A DNA stretch of 64,000 nt from Acidimicrobiia bacterium (GCA_022820925.1 JAJEEO010000001.1:67001-131000), one strand, 5' to 3'; shown: positions 6,585-15,545, counted from the stretch's first letter. Made by a program: numbers and translations. Notes: generated by a model from the letters alone, not told the origin.

Positions 6585-8590
6585 CACACTGTGTCCTCGG
6601 CGACCAGCGCTTCGTACGGCGGCGGGTCGTCCACGGGGACCAGCGGTCCGGGATCCCACAGCACGTCGTGCCGCGGCTCCTTGCCGGGCGACGGTGCGAC
6701 GAACAGCGGTTCCGCCGTCTGCGCAAGGTCCGTCCGCGGCTCCGTCGGCCCACGGCTCGGCCAGGACGCAGCTGCAAGCGCGCGCGAGTCCGCGGGCAGT
6801 TCGTCCCCTTGGCACGCCGCGGGTACCTGCGCCGGCGCTGGCGACCGTGACGGTTCGACCGCTCGCGCCGGGCCGTCTGCCGGCTGCGCTGCCCGTCTCG
6901 GCTGCTGCACCGGCGCGTCGGCGGCAGGCAGCGCTGTGCCGAGCTCCGACGTCGTGGGTACGTCCACGATTCGCGAGTACGCGGTCGGCAGTTCGGCATC
7001 ACCGCTCGCTTCAGGCAAGCCGGCGGACGCGTACACCTCGGCCATGCGACCCGTGGGGCGCCCCGCCGGGGTCGCCCAGCGGTCGCCCGGTCGCAGCGCC
7101 CACAGGCAGGTCGTCGAGATGACCCCGGTGAGATCGTCGATGCCAGTGAGCTGGGTGACGTCGGCCACCACCCGCTCGCCGGCGTCGTTGCGGCCCAGCC
7201 ACACGCACAGGTCCACCGCAGCGGCTATCTGGCGGCGCGCGAAGTCGGGCTCAGCGCCCTCCGAGCAGGCGTAGGCCACGAGCTTCTCCAGCACGCCCTT
7301 GCCCGGTTGGGAGTGGAGCGTCACCAGGCAGCCGTCGAGGCCCGAGGACATAGCATCCAGCAGCGCCTCGCAGCCCTCGCCGCGGATCTCCCCCACCACC
7401 AGCTTGGCGGCGTTCGCCCGCTTGGAATCCCGGATGTGGTCTGCCATCGAATGACGGCCGTGGCCGTCCTGATTGGCGTCGCGGGTCAGCCGCTCGTAGG
7501 TGTTGGGATGTATGCCGTACTCGGCCAGCCGCAACTCCGGTGTGTCCTCGATGGTGTCGATGCGCTCGTGATCGGGCACCGCCGCCAGCAGTGCCTGGCA
7601 CAGCGTGGTCTTGCCGCCGCCCATCGTCGCAGCGACCACCACATTTGCCCGCGCCCGGCCGGCGATGGCCTCGATGAGCACGCTGCCGAGTTCGTTCGAA
7701 GCCACGCCGAGATCGTCAAGACGCATCCGGCCCGCCATGTTCGAGCGGAGCACAACGTTGGGCGGGCTCGTGACAAACGCCTCCGCGTGCAGGCGCCAGC
7801 GATCGCCGACGCGCACGTCCAGCCGGGGGTCCAGCTCGTCGAAACGCTGAGGTCGGTCGCCGGAATAGCTCGCGAGGAAACGCACTGCCTCGATCAGATC
7901 GCCATCGGCGGCAAACGGCGACGGTCGTCGCTCCACACGGCCGTCGGCGTACTGCACGAGCATCGATTCGCCGCCGCGAATCTGGTATTCCTCGACGTCG
8001 GGCGCGTCGAGCAGTTCCGAGAGCGCGTCGGTGGCGGCGCGCGCCGCGGAGCGCCGTCGCACCGCGCCATCGGTGCGGTCGAGCCGCTGCGGGGCGCACG
8101 CCGGTGGCGCGAGCGAGCGACCCAGCCGGTGGAGTCGGCGGTACGCGCCGCGGGCACCGACCCGCTTGATGCGCACCACCCGCGTCGCGTCAAGCGCAGC
8201 AGACAGCTCGCCGGTGGGATCGCCGCGCCCGCCACCTGCGGTCGGCAGCCACACCACGGTGCGCGGCACCCCGCCTACGGCCGCGGCGCGCCACGCATGT
8301 GTGCCGTGAGCGCTGCCGGCTGCACCATGAGCGGCGCGAGCAGTCGGGCTGCCGACGAGCAGCAGCGCCTCGCTGCACGCGGCTGCCGCAGCGGCGATGG
8401 CATCGGACTCGACTGCGCTGGTCAGCCACACCACGCACGGCTCGCTGCTCCCGTCGGGGCGCGGCATCGACACCACGTCGGTCGCGAACCAAACCCGGCC
8501 CGCGGCAGCCGACAGTCCGGCTCGCACGGCGTCGCGTATCCAGTCGCGCGCCGCGAGCGGCACGGTTTCGTCGCACAGCACCAGCAGCAC
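6584..8590 (-). CDS. cpaF: CpaF/TadA-family secretion ATPase with extra N- and C-terminal regions
   Basis: Hexameric ATPase expected to power pilus assembly. The core (about residues 185-500) has the Walker A loop AATMGGGKTTL (320-330), in which the first Gly of GxxxxGKT is Ala, the Asp/His boxes DTIEDTPELRL and NTYERLTRD, the Walker B KLVVGEIRG (396-404) and VTLHS (423-427). Two features are unusual. Residues 1-165 are not part of the CpaF core and read like a degenerate nucleotide-binding or receiver fold (WFATDVV, EPCVVWLTSA, ALLLVG). A tail of about 170 residues is rich in Pro, Ala and Arg. The 668-residue length exceeds the usual 400-500. No separate CpaE/TadZ gene is seen, so the N-terminal part may replace it (inference). 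Confidence 0.85.
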   Translation of the reverse strand: MLLVLCDETVPLAARDWIRDAVRAGLSAAAGRVWFATDVVSMPRPDGSSEPCVVWLTSAVESDAIAAAAAACSEALLLVGSPTARAAHGAAGSAHGTHAWRAAAVGGVPRTVVWLPTAGGGRGDPTGELSAALDATRVVRIKRVGARGAYRRLHRLGRSLAPPACAPQRLDRTDGAVRRRSAARAATDALSELLDAPDVEEYQIRGGESMLVQYADGRVERRPSPFAADGDLIEAVRFLASYSGDRPQRFDELDPRLDVRVGDRWRLHAEAFVTSPPNVVLRSNMAGRMRLDDLGVASNELGSVLIEAIAGRARANVVVAATMGGGKTTLCQALLAAVPDHERIDTIEDTPELRLAEYGIHPNTYERLTRDANQDGHGRHSMADHIRDSKRANAAKLVVGEIRGEGCEALLDAMSSGLDGCLVTLHSQPGKGVLEKLVAYACSEGAEPDFARRQIAAAVDLCVWLGRNDAGERVVADVTQLTGIDDLTGVISTTCLWALRPGDRWATPAGRPTGRMAEVYASAGLPEASGDAELPTAYSRIVDVPTTSELGTALPAADAPVQQPRRAAQPADGPARAVEPSRSPAPAQVPAACQGDELPADSRALAAASWPSRGPTEPRTDLAQTAEPLFVAPSPGKEPRHDVLWDPGPLVPVDDPPPYEALVAEDTV

Positions 8591-8593
8591 CCC

Positions 8594-9370
8594 TCAGCCC
8601 CCCGCCGGAGCCCCGAGTTGCGCCGGTGCCTGTGTCTCGCCGTCGGAATCCCACAGCGCTCCGCTGCCGGGCCCAGGCTGGCCCTGGCCGTCCGCCCGGT
8701 AGGGCGTCAGGCCGCCGGACAGCGACGGCGACATCGATGAGCCGGCAGTGCCCGCCGGTCGGCATTCGGGCCAGCCATCGGGGGGCGCCGGCCAGACCAC
8801 GAGACCGTCGAGCTCGGCAGCGCGCGCATAACGGGCGGCGCCGGCCGCATCGACCTGCACCACGATGCTGCCCTGCGCGCCGCCTGCCAGCGTCGTCACA
8901 TCGAGCGCGCAGCCGCCCAAGGTGCCTGCCACCACAGCGCGGCTGCCCGCTCGGGGGCCTGGCTCTGGCCACGCGGAAGTGTCCGCGTCCAACCGGATGG
9001 CGGTGAGCGCGCCGTCAGAAGCGTCAGGCGGGCCAAGCAGGGCGTCGGTGACAAACGTCCCCGCGGGGACGTCGTAGGCCACCACGCTGCCCGCGATCGA
9101 GTCGAGGTCGGCGAACCGCACCGCCAGCTCCTGCGGAACCCCTGCGACGTCGAACGCACCGGGCGGCTGGCCTGCCAGCCATGGTTCGGACGTCACTCCC
9201 ACCAGCACGTGGGGCGACTCGCGGTGCGGGCGGCCCCACAGCCAGATCGCTGCGACGACAACGGCCACGATCACTGCCGCGACGCCGATCCGCCACGGCT
9301 CGATGCCGGCGCGCTGCGCGCCAGGCGGGGCGTCGTCTGGCCCGAAGCCGGGAGGCCCAGCCAGCGTCAC
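8594..9370 (-). CDS. Membrane-anchored SAF-domain protein, CpaB/RcpC-like
   Basis: A 258-residue protein with a cytoplasmic N-terminus of about 25 residues, one membrane helix (IGVAAVIVAVVVAAIWLWG) and an exported domain with a SAF-like segment SVVAYDVPAGTFVTDALL, the form found in CpaB/RcpC pilus assembly proteins. The C-terminal 60 residues are Gly/Pro/Ser-rich. The GTG start overlaps the preceding stop as GTGA. CpaB normally works near the secretin in diderms; in this presumed monoderm it more likely contacts the cell wall. Confidence 0.65.
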   Translation of the reverse strand: MTLAGPPGFGPDDAPPGAQRAGIEPWRIGVAAVIVAVVVAAIWLWGRPHRESPHVLVGVTSEPWLAGQPPGAFDVAGVPQELAVRFADLDSIAGSVVAYDVPAGTFVTDALLGPPDASDGALTAIRLDADTSAWPEPGPRAGSRAVVAGTLGGCALDVTTLAGGAQGSIVVQVDAAGAARYARAAELDGLVVWPAPPDGWPECRPAGTAGSSMSPSLSGGLTPYRADGQGQPGPGSGALWDSDGETQAPAQLGAPAGG

Positions 9371-11601
9371 GAGCGCGCCCCGCTCTGGGTGTGGGTCACC
9401 CGATCGTCCGCGTAATCGCTCACCGTCTGGATCCAGTCGACTCCCGAAGCGAGCGTCGCCCAGCAGCCGGCGCCTGCGCGCGGCTGGTCCGCACCCGTTG
9501 CAGGCTCCGCTTCGAAGCACACTTCGAAACGCCACGCGTATGCCGCGGGGTGAACGAGCAGCCAGCCGCATTGCGACGTTGCCGTGGCCCCGTTGGCGTC
9601 GGCGAGCGCGCACGTCACCTCGGCCGGAGCGGCGCCAGGCTGGTGCCACTGGCGCAGGAGTTGCTGCTGGTCGGCGCTCAGTGCATCCCAGCGGTCCGCC
9701 ACGTGCTTGGCGTCGGGCTCGGCCTCGATGCGGCGGCGTTCGGTCGTGACCCACGGCCGCAGCTCTGACCAGGCGGTTCGCAGCCTGGTCGCGGTCCATA
9801 CGCAATTCGCGTCGCTGACCTGCACGGTGCGGTGCGCACGCATCCAGCCCCGGCCAGGCGCCACCTGCACGTACCTGCCCCCACCAGGCATGCCGGCCTG
9901 ACCGGACGAGGCCCCGCTCGCCGAGCGCACATGCGATTGCCATACCAACGCGGCGGCATCAGCCGCACCCAGCGGCAACGGCGGCAGGTCCGCGCACTGC
10001 GGAGCGGGCGCAGCGGTGGTCGTCGTTGGCAGAGTGGTGGCCACCGTCGTGCCAGGCGGGTCAAGGGGATCTCCGCCGTCGCCCGGGCCATCCCCCTCGT
10101 CCCCCTCATCGTCGTCATCGTCGTCGCCTACGAGCGTCGTCGTGGTAGTCGTGGCAGTGGTGGTCGGCGACGGATCGTCTTCGGGCGCCGGCAGGCAGGC
10201 GTAGTCGTACGAGCCGTTGATGCGCGACTGCACATAAGGCGGCAGCGTGCCGAAACTCGAGCAGTCGAAGATGCACACCCGGTAGGTCTCTGCGCCGCGG
10301 ACCGGGTGAGCGTGCTCCTGTATCTGCGTGTTTGCCAGCTCGCCGATCGCCGGGCAGTAGGTGCGGATGGTGGTTTCCTCGCAGTCGCCGGGGGTCGTGC
10401 ACTTGTTGAGCACATCGCTCGCGGTAACGCAGCTCCCGCCGTGATCGGACCGGTAGGTCGTGCCCTCGATGTCGTCGCAGACATCGGGATCGCTGTCCCA
10501 AGTGCGGCCCGGCAGCTCGTCGCAGGGCACATACGAGAGCAGGCCGTCTGCACAGCGGTGGATACCCAGCTCGGCAAGCCGCTCGTCGCTCTCGCCGGCC
10601 AGGTGATGCAGCGGCCGAGCACCGCCGTCGGCGGTGTCAGTGGGCCCGCCGCTGCTCTCCTGCTTGGTGCCGGTGTCGGGGTTCGCGCCAGGCGCCGACG
10701 ATTGGCAGGTCAGCACCGACGGGCCAAAGCCTCCCAGGGCATCGCCGTAGCGGGGTACCGAACTCGATGGGCAGCTCTGCGTGGGCGCAGCGGACGGCTC
10801 GCCGTAGACGGTGCGCGAGCACTGGCTCCCGGCGGGCTGCCAGCCCGATGGGCACGGGCCCTGCGTCACCGACGCCGTCACCCACTCCACCACCGTCTCG
10901 TAGACCGGCACCGTGGTGTAGTGGATCGTGGGCACCCGGTCCCAGTAGCCGGTCTCACGCGTCTCGTAGACGGGGGTCTCGCTCCAGTAGCCCGGAATGG
11001 TGGCCGTGTGCGTGGTCTGGTAGCCGTACACCGGCACGTTGCGGCAGTTGTACCGCTGACCCGACACGGGATCGAAGTCGCAGCGCCGGGTGGTGCCGGT
11101 CTGCACGCGCAGCGGCGGCACCAGCGGCTCGATCACCGTGCGCGCCCGAACCCAACGACGGTTCGTGCCGGTCTGCACGGTTTCGGTGCCCGTGGATATC
11201 CATACTTTGGCGTAGGTGGTGTGGCTGTACACCTGCCGCGTCCGTCCGGTGTCCACGGACCTCGTCACCTTCCTCTGGCACACATGGCCGCCGAACTGGC
11301 CGGGAACCTGTACCGATCCCCCCGAGCAGCTCGACGGGCGCAGCGCAGTCTCGGTGCGAGGCGTCAGGCAATGCCCGCCCGAGCTGTCCAACGACATTCC
11401 GGCGGGACAGCTCAGCACCGGGGCCACCGACGTCTGCGCCTCCGCAGGGGTGCCCAACGCATTCGCCGCGGTCAACGCCGTCGTCATCACGAGTGCGCCT
11501 GCGAACCAGCGCCATGCCACGCGAGCGAATCCTCCGCGGACGCTGCGGGTCCCGAGCGTCGCCGGTCCGCCGGACGGATCTGATACTCGGCCCGCGTTCA
11601 C
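9367..11601 (-). CDS. Large Cys-rich secreted protein of the pilus operon
   Basis: A 744-residue protein starting at a GTG that overlaps the upstream stop (GTGA). It has a signal peptide (WRWFAGALVMTTALTAANAL, cleavage near AEAQT). The mature chain holds about 26 cysteines. Modules: CPAGMSLDSSGGHC-type Cys loops; a Tyr/Trp/Thr-rich stretch with recurring PVYxT and GYW motifs (VPVYGYQTTHT, GYWSETPVYE, TVPVYETVVEW); a Cys-rich middle (KCTTPGDCEE, CIFDC); a Thr-rich linker followed by an acidic run (DDDDDDEGDEGDG); and a C-terminal globular domain with DRWDALSADQQQLL. No known family is recognised. Position suggests a surface adhesin or tip protein carried by the pilus. Confidence 0.72.
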   Translation of the reverse strand: MNAGRVSDPSGGPATLGTRSVRGGFARVAWRWFAGALVMTTALTAANALGTPAEAQTSVAPVLSCPAGMSLDSSGGHCLTPRTETALRPSSCSGGSVQVPGQFGGHVCQRKVTRSVDTGRTRQVYSHTTYAKVWISTGTETVQTGTNRRWVRARTVIEPLVPPLRVQTGTTRRCDFDPVSGQRYNCRNVPVYGYQTTHTATIPGYWSETPVYETRETGYWDRVPTIHYTTVPVYETVVEWVTASVTQGPCPSGWQPAGSQCSRTVYGEPSAAPTQSCPSSSVPRYGDALGGFGPSVLTCQSSAPGANPDTGTKQESSGGPTDTADGGARPLHHLAGESDERLAELGIHRCADGLLSYVPCDELPGRTWDSDPDVCDDIEGTTYRSDHGGSCVTASDVLNKCTTPGDCEETTIRTYCPAIGELANTQIQEHAHPVRGAETYRVCIFDCSSFGTLPPYVQSRINGSYDYACLPAPEDDPSPTTTATTTTTTLVGDDDDDDEGDEGDGPGDGGDPLDPPGTTVATTLPTTTTAAPAPQCADLPPLPLGAADAAALVWQSHVRSASGASSGQAGMPGGGRYVQVAPGRGWMRAHRTVQVSDANCVWTATRLRTAWSELRPWVTTERRRIEAEPDAKHVADRWDALSADQQQLLRQWHQPGAAPAEVTCALADANGATATSQCGWLLVHPAAYAWRFEVCFEAEPATGADQPRAGAGCWATLASGVDWIQTVSDYADDRVTHTQSGARS

Positions 11602-13631
11602 GACGACGGCCCCACAGGCTCCTCGGCCGACGCAGCGACACGCGTCGCGGCCCAAGAAGCCTCCTGCAGCTCAGCAAGCGGCTCGGACTGGGACCACCAG
11701 TAGAGGTCGGTGTGCGGCGGCCAGGCGCCCTCGTGACACGGCGGCATCGGGTGGGGGTAGGCGCGCCCGTCAGGTGTCTGCGGCAGCGATCCCGGCGGCC
11801 AAGGCCTCTTGGGCCGCCGGGCCGGGGGCTGACCAGTGTGACGCTCGAGCGCCTCAGCGATCGCTCCTGCATCCGGCGAGCAGCCCAGGATCTGGGAGAG
11901 CGACTTGAACGGCGAGAGGTACATGCGCTCGTGCCAGTCCACGCCGGGCTCCCACTGGGTCGCCGACAGTTCCGAATCGACGACCGGCGCGTTCGCCGCT
12001 GCCCGCGTCAGCGCAGCCCACTGGCTCGGTGTGCACCGGTCCCGCAGCGACGGTCGCTGCAGCTCTCCGCCGACCACGGAGCCGATCGGGATGCCGGTGG
12101 CGCACCAGAACTCGAGATGCCAGTCGTGATCTCGGTGCGCCCGCCACGCCTCCGCCTGACTGACGTCGATCCAGTCGCGTACCGCGATCCACTGGCTGCG
12201 ACTGCCCGAGGCCCACGCACGTGGATCGGCCCAGTCGACCGACGCAGCGTGCTCGTCCTTGGCTTGGGCGAGCCACTGCACTGCACTGCCGAAGGCATCG
12301 CCGCCGCAGTCGCCGTCGAAGAGGGCATTGCGCAGCACCCGGTAGCTGAGGCGCGACCACGTCAGCCACATGGCCTCGACCCGCGCCGGATGGTCGACTC
12401 CTGGGTCGAGGCGTTCACCCGTCGACGCATCCACCAGGTACGACCGTCCGGGCGGGTGGCACACGATCGCGAGCGCGTGCCCTCCGGCGCTGAGATCTGC
12501 CACCCAGGCCTGCTCGACCGGCGGTGCGGTGAATTCGAGCCGCAGGCCGCGGGCCCACAGCGATTCGAGCTGGCGTGTGCGGTGCGAGGCGGTGTAGACG
12601 CCGGGGATGATCGTCGCCAGGTCGCTGCAGGCCTCCCACAGCGTGCCAGGGCCGGTGCTCACGACAGCGTGACCGACCAGCGAGTCGGTGACGGCGCCCT
12701 GGGCTGCCCGCCGCGTCAGCCATCGCAGCGCCTGCGATGACCAGTCGCCGGGGAAGTAGCCGACATCGGCCAGGCTGTGGCCGCCCAGCGCCAGCTCCAT
12801 CGGCTCGCCTGGGCTGTACACCAGCAGCTTGGCTATGTCGTTGACGGTGGTGCCCCACGAGTGCATCGGGCGGCCCCCGGGCGAGCGCATCCCGGTGATG
12901 AACGACTCGATGGCGGCACTCGCACGGTCGTGGTCGGCGCCTGTTCGGCCGAGGTCCACGCCGAGCGAGGCGGGTGCGGGATGCGGGGGGCAGAGCGACA
13001 CGTGGTCGTAGGCGGCGCTGCGATCCGCCCCGATGCGCGTCTCGTAGTCGAGCCCCGCCGGATCGACTACCAGCTCCCATGCTGTCTCGGTACCCCCGCG
13101 CCGGCGAGCCACCCGGGTCCCCTCGGCGAGCGCTGTGCGGGCCTCGGGCAGGTAGGGCGGCATCTCGTCCCACAGCGCTCGCTGACCGATGGCGTAGTGG
13201 TGACCCCGCTCGACATCGCCCAGCAGCTCCGAATGCGAACCGGTCACCGCCGGCTGGCGGTGCTGATCGGGGACGCGGTCCGGCTCGGGGTACGGCGGCC
13301 ACGGGACCCAGATGCGATCGGGGCCGATCCGCACGGCGGTCGGCAGTGCGATCGCCGGGCGGTGCTGCCCCATGCGCGGGAACTCGCCGCTGCCCGCGAC
13401 GATCGGTCGAGGCTGGCTGGCAGGTCGGTCGCCCAGCGCTGAGCCCTGTGCTGGATCGGTGTTGCTCTCGCTGTCGCTGGTGCCGCCGCCAGGGTCAGCT
13501 GCGATCGAAGGTGCGGGGTCGACCGGCTCGCCATGATCGGCGCTGCACGCTGTCGCCAGCAGGCCCAGCACCGCGGCGGCTGCGAGCCATGCACCCGCGG
13601 CTGTCGCTCGGTGGCATCGAGGTCGGACCAT
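11598..13631 (-). CDS. Lipoprotein, first gene of the pilus operon
   Basis: A 677-residue lipoprotein: a basic N-terminus, hydrophobic core and lipobox LLATAC with Cys29, then a disordered Ser/Asp/Pro-rich spacer and a large exported domain rich in Trp, His and Arg (PWPPYPEPDRVPDQ, HSWGTTVNDIAKLL, SWAATRVAASAEE). The ATG has AGGAG 8 nt upstream. It heads the co-oriented pilus gene run and overlaps the next gene as GTGA. No domain family is recognised. It could anchor the apparatus to the membrane or modify the Cys-rich protein encoded next. Confidence 0.7.
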   Translation of the reverse strand: MVRPRCHRATAAGAWLAAAAVLGLLATACSADHGEPVDPAPSIAADPGGGTSDSESNTDPAQGSALGDRPASQPRPIVAGSGEFPRMGQHRPAIALPTAVRIGPDRIWVPWPPYPEPDRVPDQHRQPAVTGSHSELLGDVERGHHYAIGQRALWDEMPPYLPEARTALAEGTRVARRRGGTETAWELVVDPAGLDYETRIGADRSAAYDHVSLCPPHPAPASLGVDLGRTGADHDRASAAIESFITGMRSPGGRPMHSWGTTVNDIAKLLVYSPGEPMELALGGHSLADVGYFPGDWSSQALRWLTRRAAQGAVTDSLVGHAVVSTGPGTLWEACSDLATIIPGVYTASHRTRQLESLWARGLRLEFTAPPVEQAWVADLSAGGHALAIVCHPPGRSYLVDASTGERLDPGVDHPARVEAMWLTWSRLSYRVLRNALFDGDCGGDAFGSAVQWLAQAKDEHAASVDWADPRAWASGSRSQWIAVRDWIDVSQAEAWRAHRDHDWHLEFWCATGIPIGSVVGGELQRPSLRDRCTPSQWAALTRAAANAPVVDSELSATQWEPGVDWHERMYLSPFKSLSQILGCSPDAGAIAEALERHTGQPPARRPKRPWPPGSLPQTPDGRAYPHPMPPCHEGAWPPHTDLYWWSQSEPLAELQEASWAATRVAASAEEPVGPSS

Positions 13632-13689
13632 CGCACAGCTCCTCCGGACTCGGGATCGCGGGCGCCACGTTCGAACGAGGTCGCCTTGC

Positions 13690-13753
13690 TGTGGTGTTCT
13701 ACGCGCGCGTTGTCAGATCATTCCAATGAATTTCGATTTATTTGATTCTCAAC
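13690..13753 (-). promoter_or_regulatory. AT-rich promoter region of the pilus operon
   Basis: The only strongly AT-rich stretch of the window (13717-13753, minus strand with AATCAAATAAATCGAAATTC) lies about 90 nt upstream of the lipoprotein start. A TTGGAA/TAGAAC pair with 19-nt spacing can be read downstream of it. The AT-rich run could be an UP-element or a binding site for a silencer-type protein. Confidence 0.35.
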
Positions 13754-13759
13754 GGGTGC

Positions 13760-13795
13760 GCGGGCCTCGCGCCAGCCGGCTCGGCGCGGTCCCGC
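13760..13795 (-). terminator. Candidate terminator hairpin after the MFS gene
   Basis: GCGGG and CGCGCC arms pair with GGCGCG and CCCGC around a 9-nt loop, starting a few nt beyond the MFS stop codon. No U-run follows, so it would be an L-shaped or I-shaped actinobacterial terminator at best. Confidence 0.4.
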
Positions 13796-13800
13796 AGTCC

Positions 13801-15048
13801 TCAGCCCGCGGTGGACGAGGGTGCAGCCGGCGGTGACGGCCGGTGGCGGCGGGCCCACAGGGCGAAGCCGAGCCCGATCGCGCCATATCCGGCGTAGGCC
13901 ACGACCAGCGGCGTCACCGAGCCAGCGATCATGCGGTCGACGAGCATCGCCAGCAGCGCGCCGCCGCCCCCCGAGATCGTGCCGATCACCGCTGAAGCAG
14001 TGCCGGCCAGCTCGCCCATCGGCCCCATGGCCTGGGCCTGCATGAGCGGGTTGACGAAGGTGCGCACGGCATTGATCACCACGATCAGGGCGAACCAGCC
14101 GAAGAACGACGGCGTGCCTCCGGCCTGCCACGACCACAGCGCGAGCCCTGCCGACAGCACCACCGTCGTCGGCAGCAGCGTCACGATCATCCGGTCGGCA
14201 CCGATCGTGGTCACCAGCCGGCTGCCGGTGAACACCACCAGCCCCATGCACACACTCATCCCGGCGAAGTAGTACGCGAATACCTCGCCCCGGCCGTACA
14301 CGTCGTCGAAGATCAGCTGGCTGCTGCCCAGGAACGCGAAGAACGAGCCCATGTCGAACATGACCGCGAGCGCCGAGCCGATGGTGAGCTTGTTGGTGAA
14401 GACCGCAACGACGGCCTCGCGCGTGCGAACGAGGGTGAGCGGGCGGCGGCGCTCGGGGGGCAGCGACTCGGGCAGCCGGATGATCCACAGCGCCAGCACC
14501 ACCGTCAGCCCCATCGGGGCCGCCATCACCCAGCGCCACGAACCGAGGGCGAGCACTGCCTGGCCCATCAGCGGCGCGATCGCGGGCACCACCATGAATA
14601 CCGCCGCAACCGCCGAGAGAACGCGGCCCAGCCGATCCCCCTCGTAGAGGTCACGCCCGATCGCCAGCGACAGTGCGCGGGGCCCAGCGGCTCCGATGCC
14701 CCAGATCAGCCGGCTGGCGATCAGCACGCCGAACGTCGGCGCCAGCGCAGAGCCCAGCGCCCCGAGCGTGTACAGCGCCAAGCCGGCGTACAGCACCGGC
14801 TTGCGGCCGAATCGGTCGGTGAAGGGGCCGTAGAGCAGCTGCGCGCCGGCCAAGCCGAAGAAGTACAGGGTGACGGTGAGCGCCACCTGGGGCGAATCGG
14901 CAGCGAGACCGAGCCCGAGCCGGATATCGGTGAACGCGGGCAGCGCCATGTCGATGCCCAGCGCCGTGGTGGCGCTGATGGCGCCCAGCAGGAAGACGAG
15001 CTCCCGCTCGGCGATCCGGCGCGGGCGCCGATCGCCGTCGAGCGTCAC
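13801..15048 (-). CDS. MFS drug-resistance transporter, Bcr/CflA family
   Basis: A 415-residue inner-membrane drug:proton antiporter candidate with twelve hydrophobic segments. Motifs: MALPAFTDI in helix 1, the loop motif GPFTDRFGRKPVLYAG between helices 2 and 3, and RLIWGIGAAGPRALSLAIGRDL (family R-x-x-Q/W-G pattern) in helix 4. The GTG start at 15048 gives family-typical length; an earlier ATG at 15129 would overlap nusB and add 27 non-family residues. It follows nusB by 34 nt. Confidence 0.85.
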   Translation of the reverse strand: MTLDGDRRPRRIAERELVFLLGAISATTALGIDMALPAFTDIRLGLGLAADSPQVALTVTLYFFGLAGAQLLYGPFTDRFGRKPVLYAGLALYTLGALGSALAPTFGVLIASRLIWGIGAAGPRALSLAIGRDLYEGDRLGRVLSAVAAVFMVVPAIAPLMGQAVLALGSWRWVMAAPMGLTVVLALWIIRLPESLPPERRRPLTLVRTREAVVAVFTNKLTIGSALAVMFDMGSFFAFLGSSQLIFDDVYGRGEVFAYYFAGMSVCMGLVVFTGSRLVTTIGADRMIVTLLPTTVVLSAGLALWSWQAGGTPSFFGWFALIVVINAVRTFVNPLMQAQAMGPMGELAGTASAVIGTISGGGGALLAMLVDRMIAGSVTPLVVAYAGYGAIGLGFALWARRHRPSPPAAPSSTAG

Positions 15049-15082
15049 GCGGAATCCGTCATGGCAGGGCCGTGGGCGGCCG

Positions 15083-15508
15083 TCACCGGCTGTCGAGGGC
15101 GGCGGCAAGGACGCCGTTGACCAGGGCACCGCTGCGGTCGGTGGCGCCCAGGCGGTGCGCCAGCTCGATGGCTTCGTTGAGCACCACCGCAGCCGGCGCG
15201 TCGCCGCGCTCGAGCTCCAAGAGCCCTTGGAGCATGATCAGCCGGTCGCACACACCCAGCCGCTGCGGGGTCCAGCCCTCGGCCAGCAGCCCGGCCAGCC
15301 GCTCGGTCAGCTCATCGCGCCGTGCAGCGACGCCGGTGGCCAGCTCGAGCGCGAACGGATCAAGGTCGGCGACCTGCTCGGCAAGCACATCGGCCAGCTC
15401 GCACGACTTCATCTCGGCCTCGTACAGCAGTTCCACCGAGCGCTGGCGCGCCTCCCGGCGGCGGGTCGGCTCGTCGGGTGCAGCGAAGGGGTCGCTCGGG
15501 CGGCTCAC
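15083..15508 (-). CDS. nusB: Transcription antitermination factor NusB
   Basis: A 141-residue all-helical RNA-binding protein acting with NusE at boxA of rRNA leaders. It has RRREARQRSVELLYEAEM at the start and the family C-terminal half LEAGDAP-like AAVVLNEAIELAHRLG. GGAG lies 8 nt before the GTG start. It follows efp, as in other actinobacteria. Confidence 0.92.
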   Translation of the reverse strand: MSRPSDPFAAPDEPTRRREARQRSVELLYEAEMKSCELADVLAEQVADLDPFALELATGVAARRDELTERLAGLLAEGWTPQRLGVCDRLIMLQGLLELERGDAPAAVVLNEAIELAHRLGATDRSGALVNGVLAAALDSR

Positions 15509-15545
15509 GGCTGAAGCTCCGAACGCCTCACGGCAGACCTGGGGG

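Noticed and set aside
9832..11583. Long plus-strand frame opposite the Cys-rich protein gene
   Set aside because: The minus-strand frame has signal peptide, cysteine pattern and stop/start overlaps with both neighbours; the plus frame is Arg/Gly-rich without structure.
2550..15082. Mobile element carrying the pilus operon (integrase, IS ends, tRNA site)
   Set aside because: Both borders were inspected: no recombinase gene, no terminal inverted or direct repeats that fit, and no tRNA gene. GC content and codon style match the flanks except for one AT-rich promoter patch.
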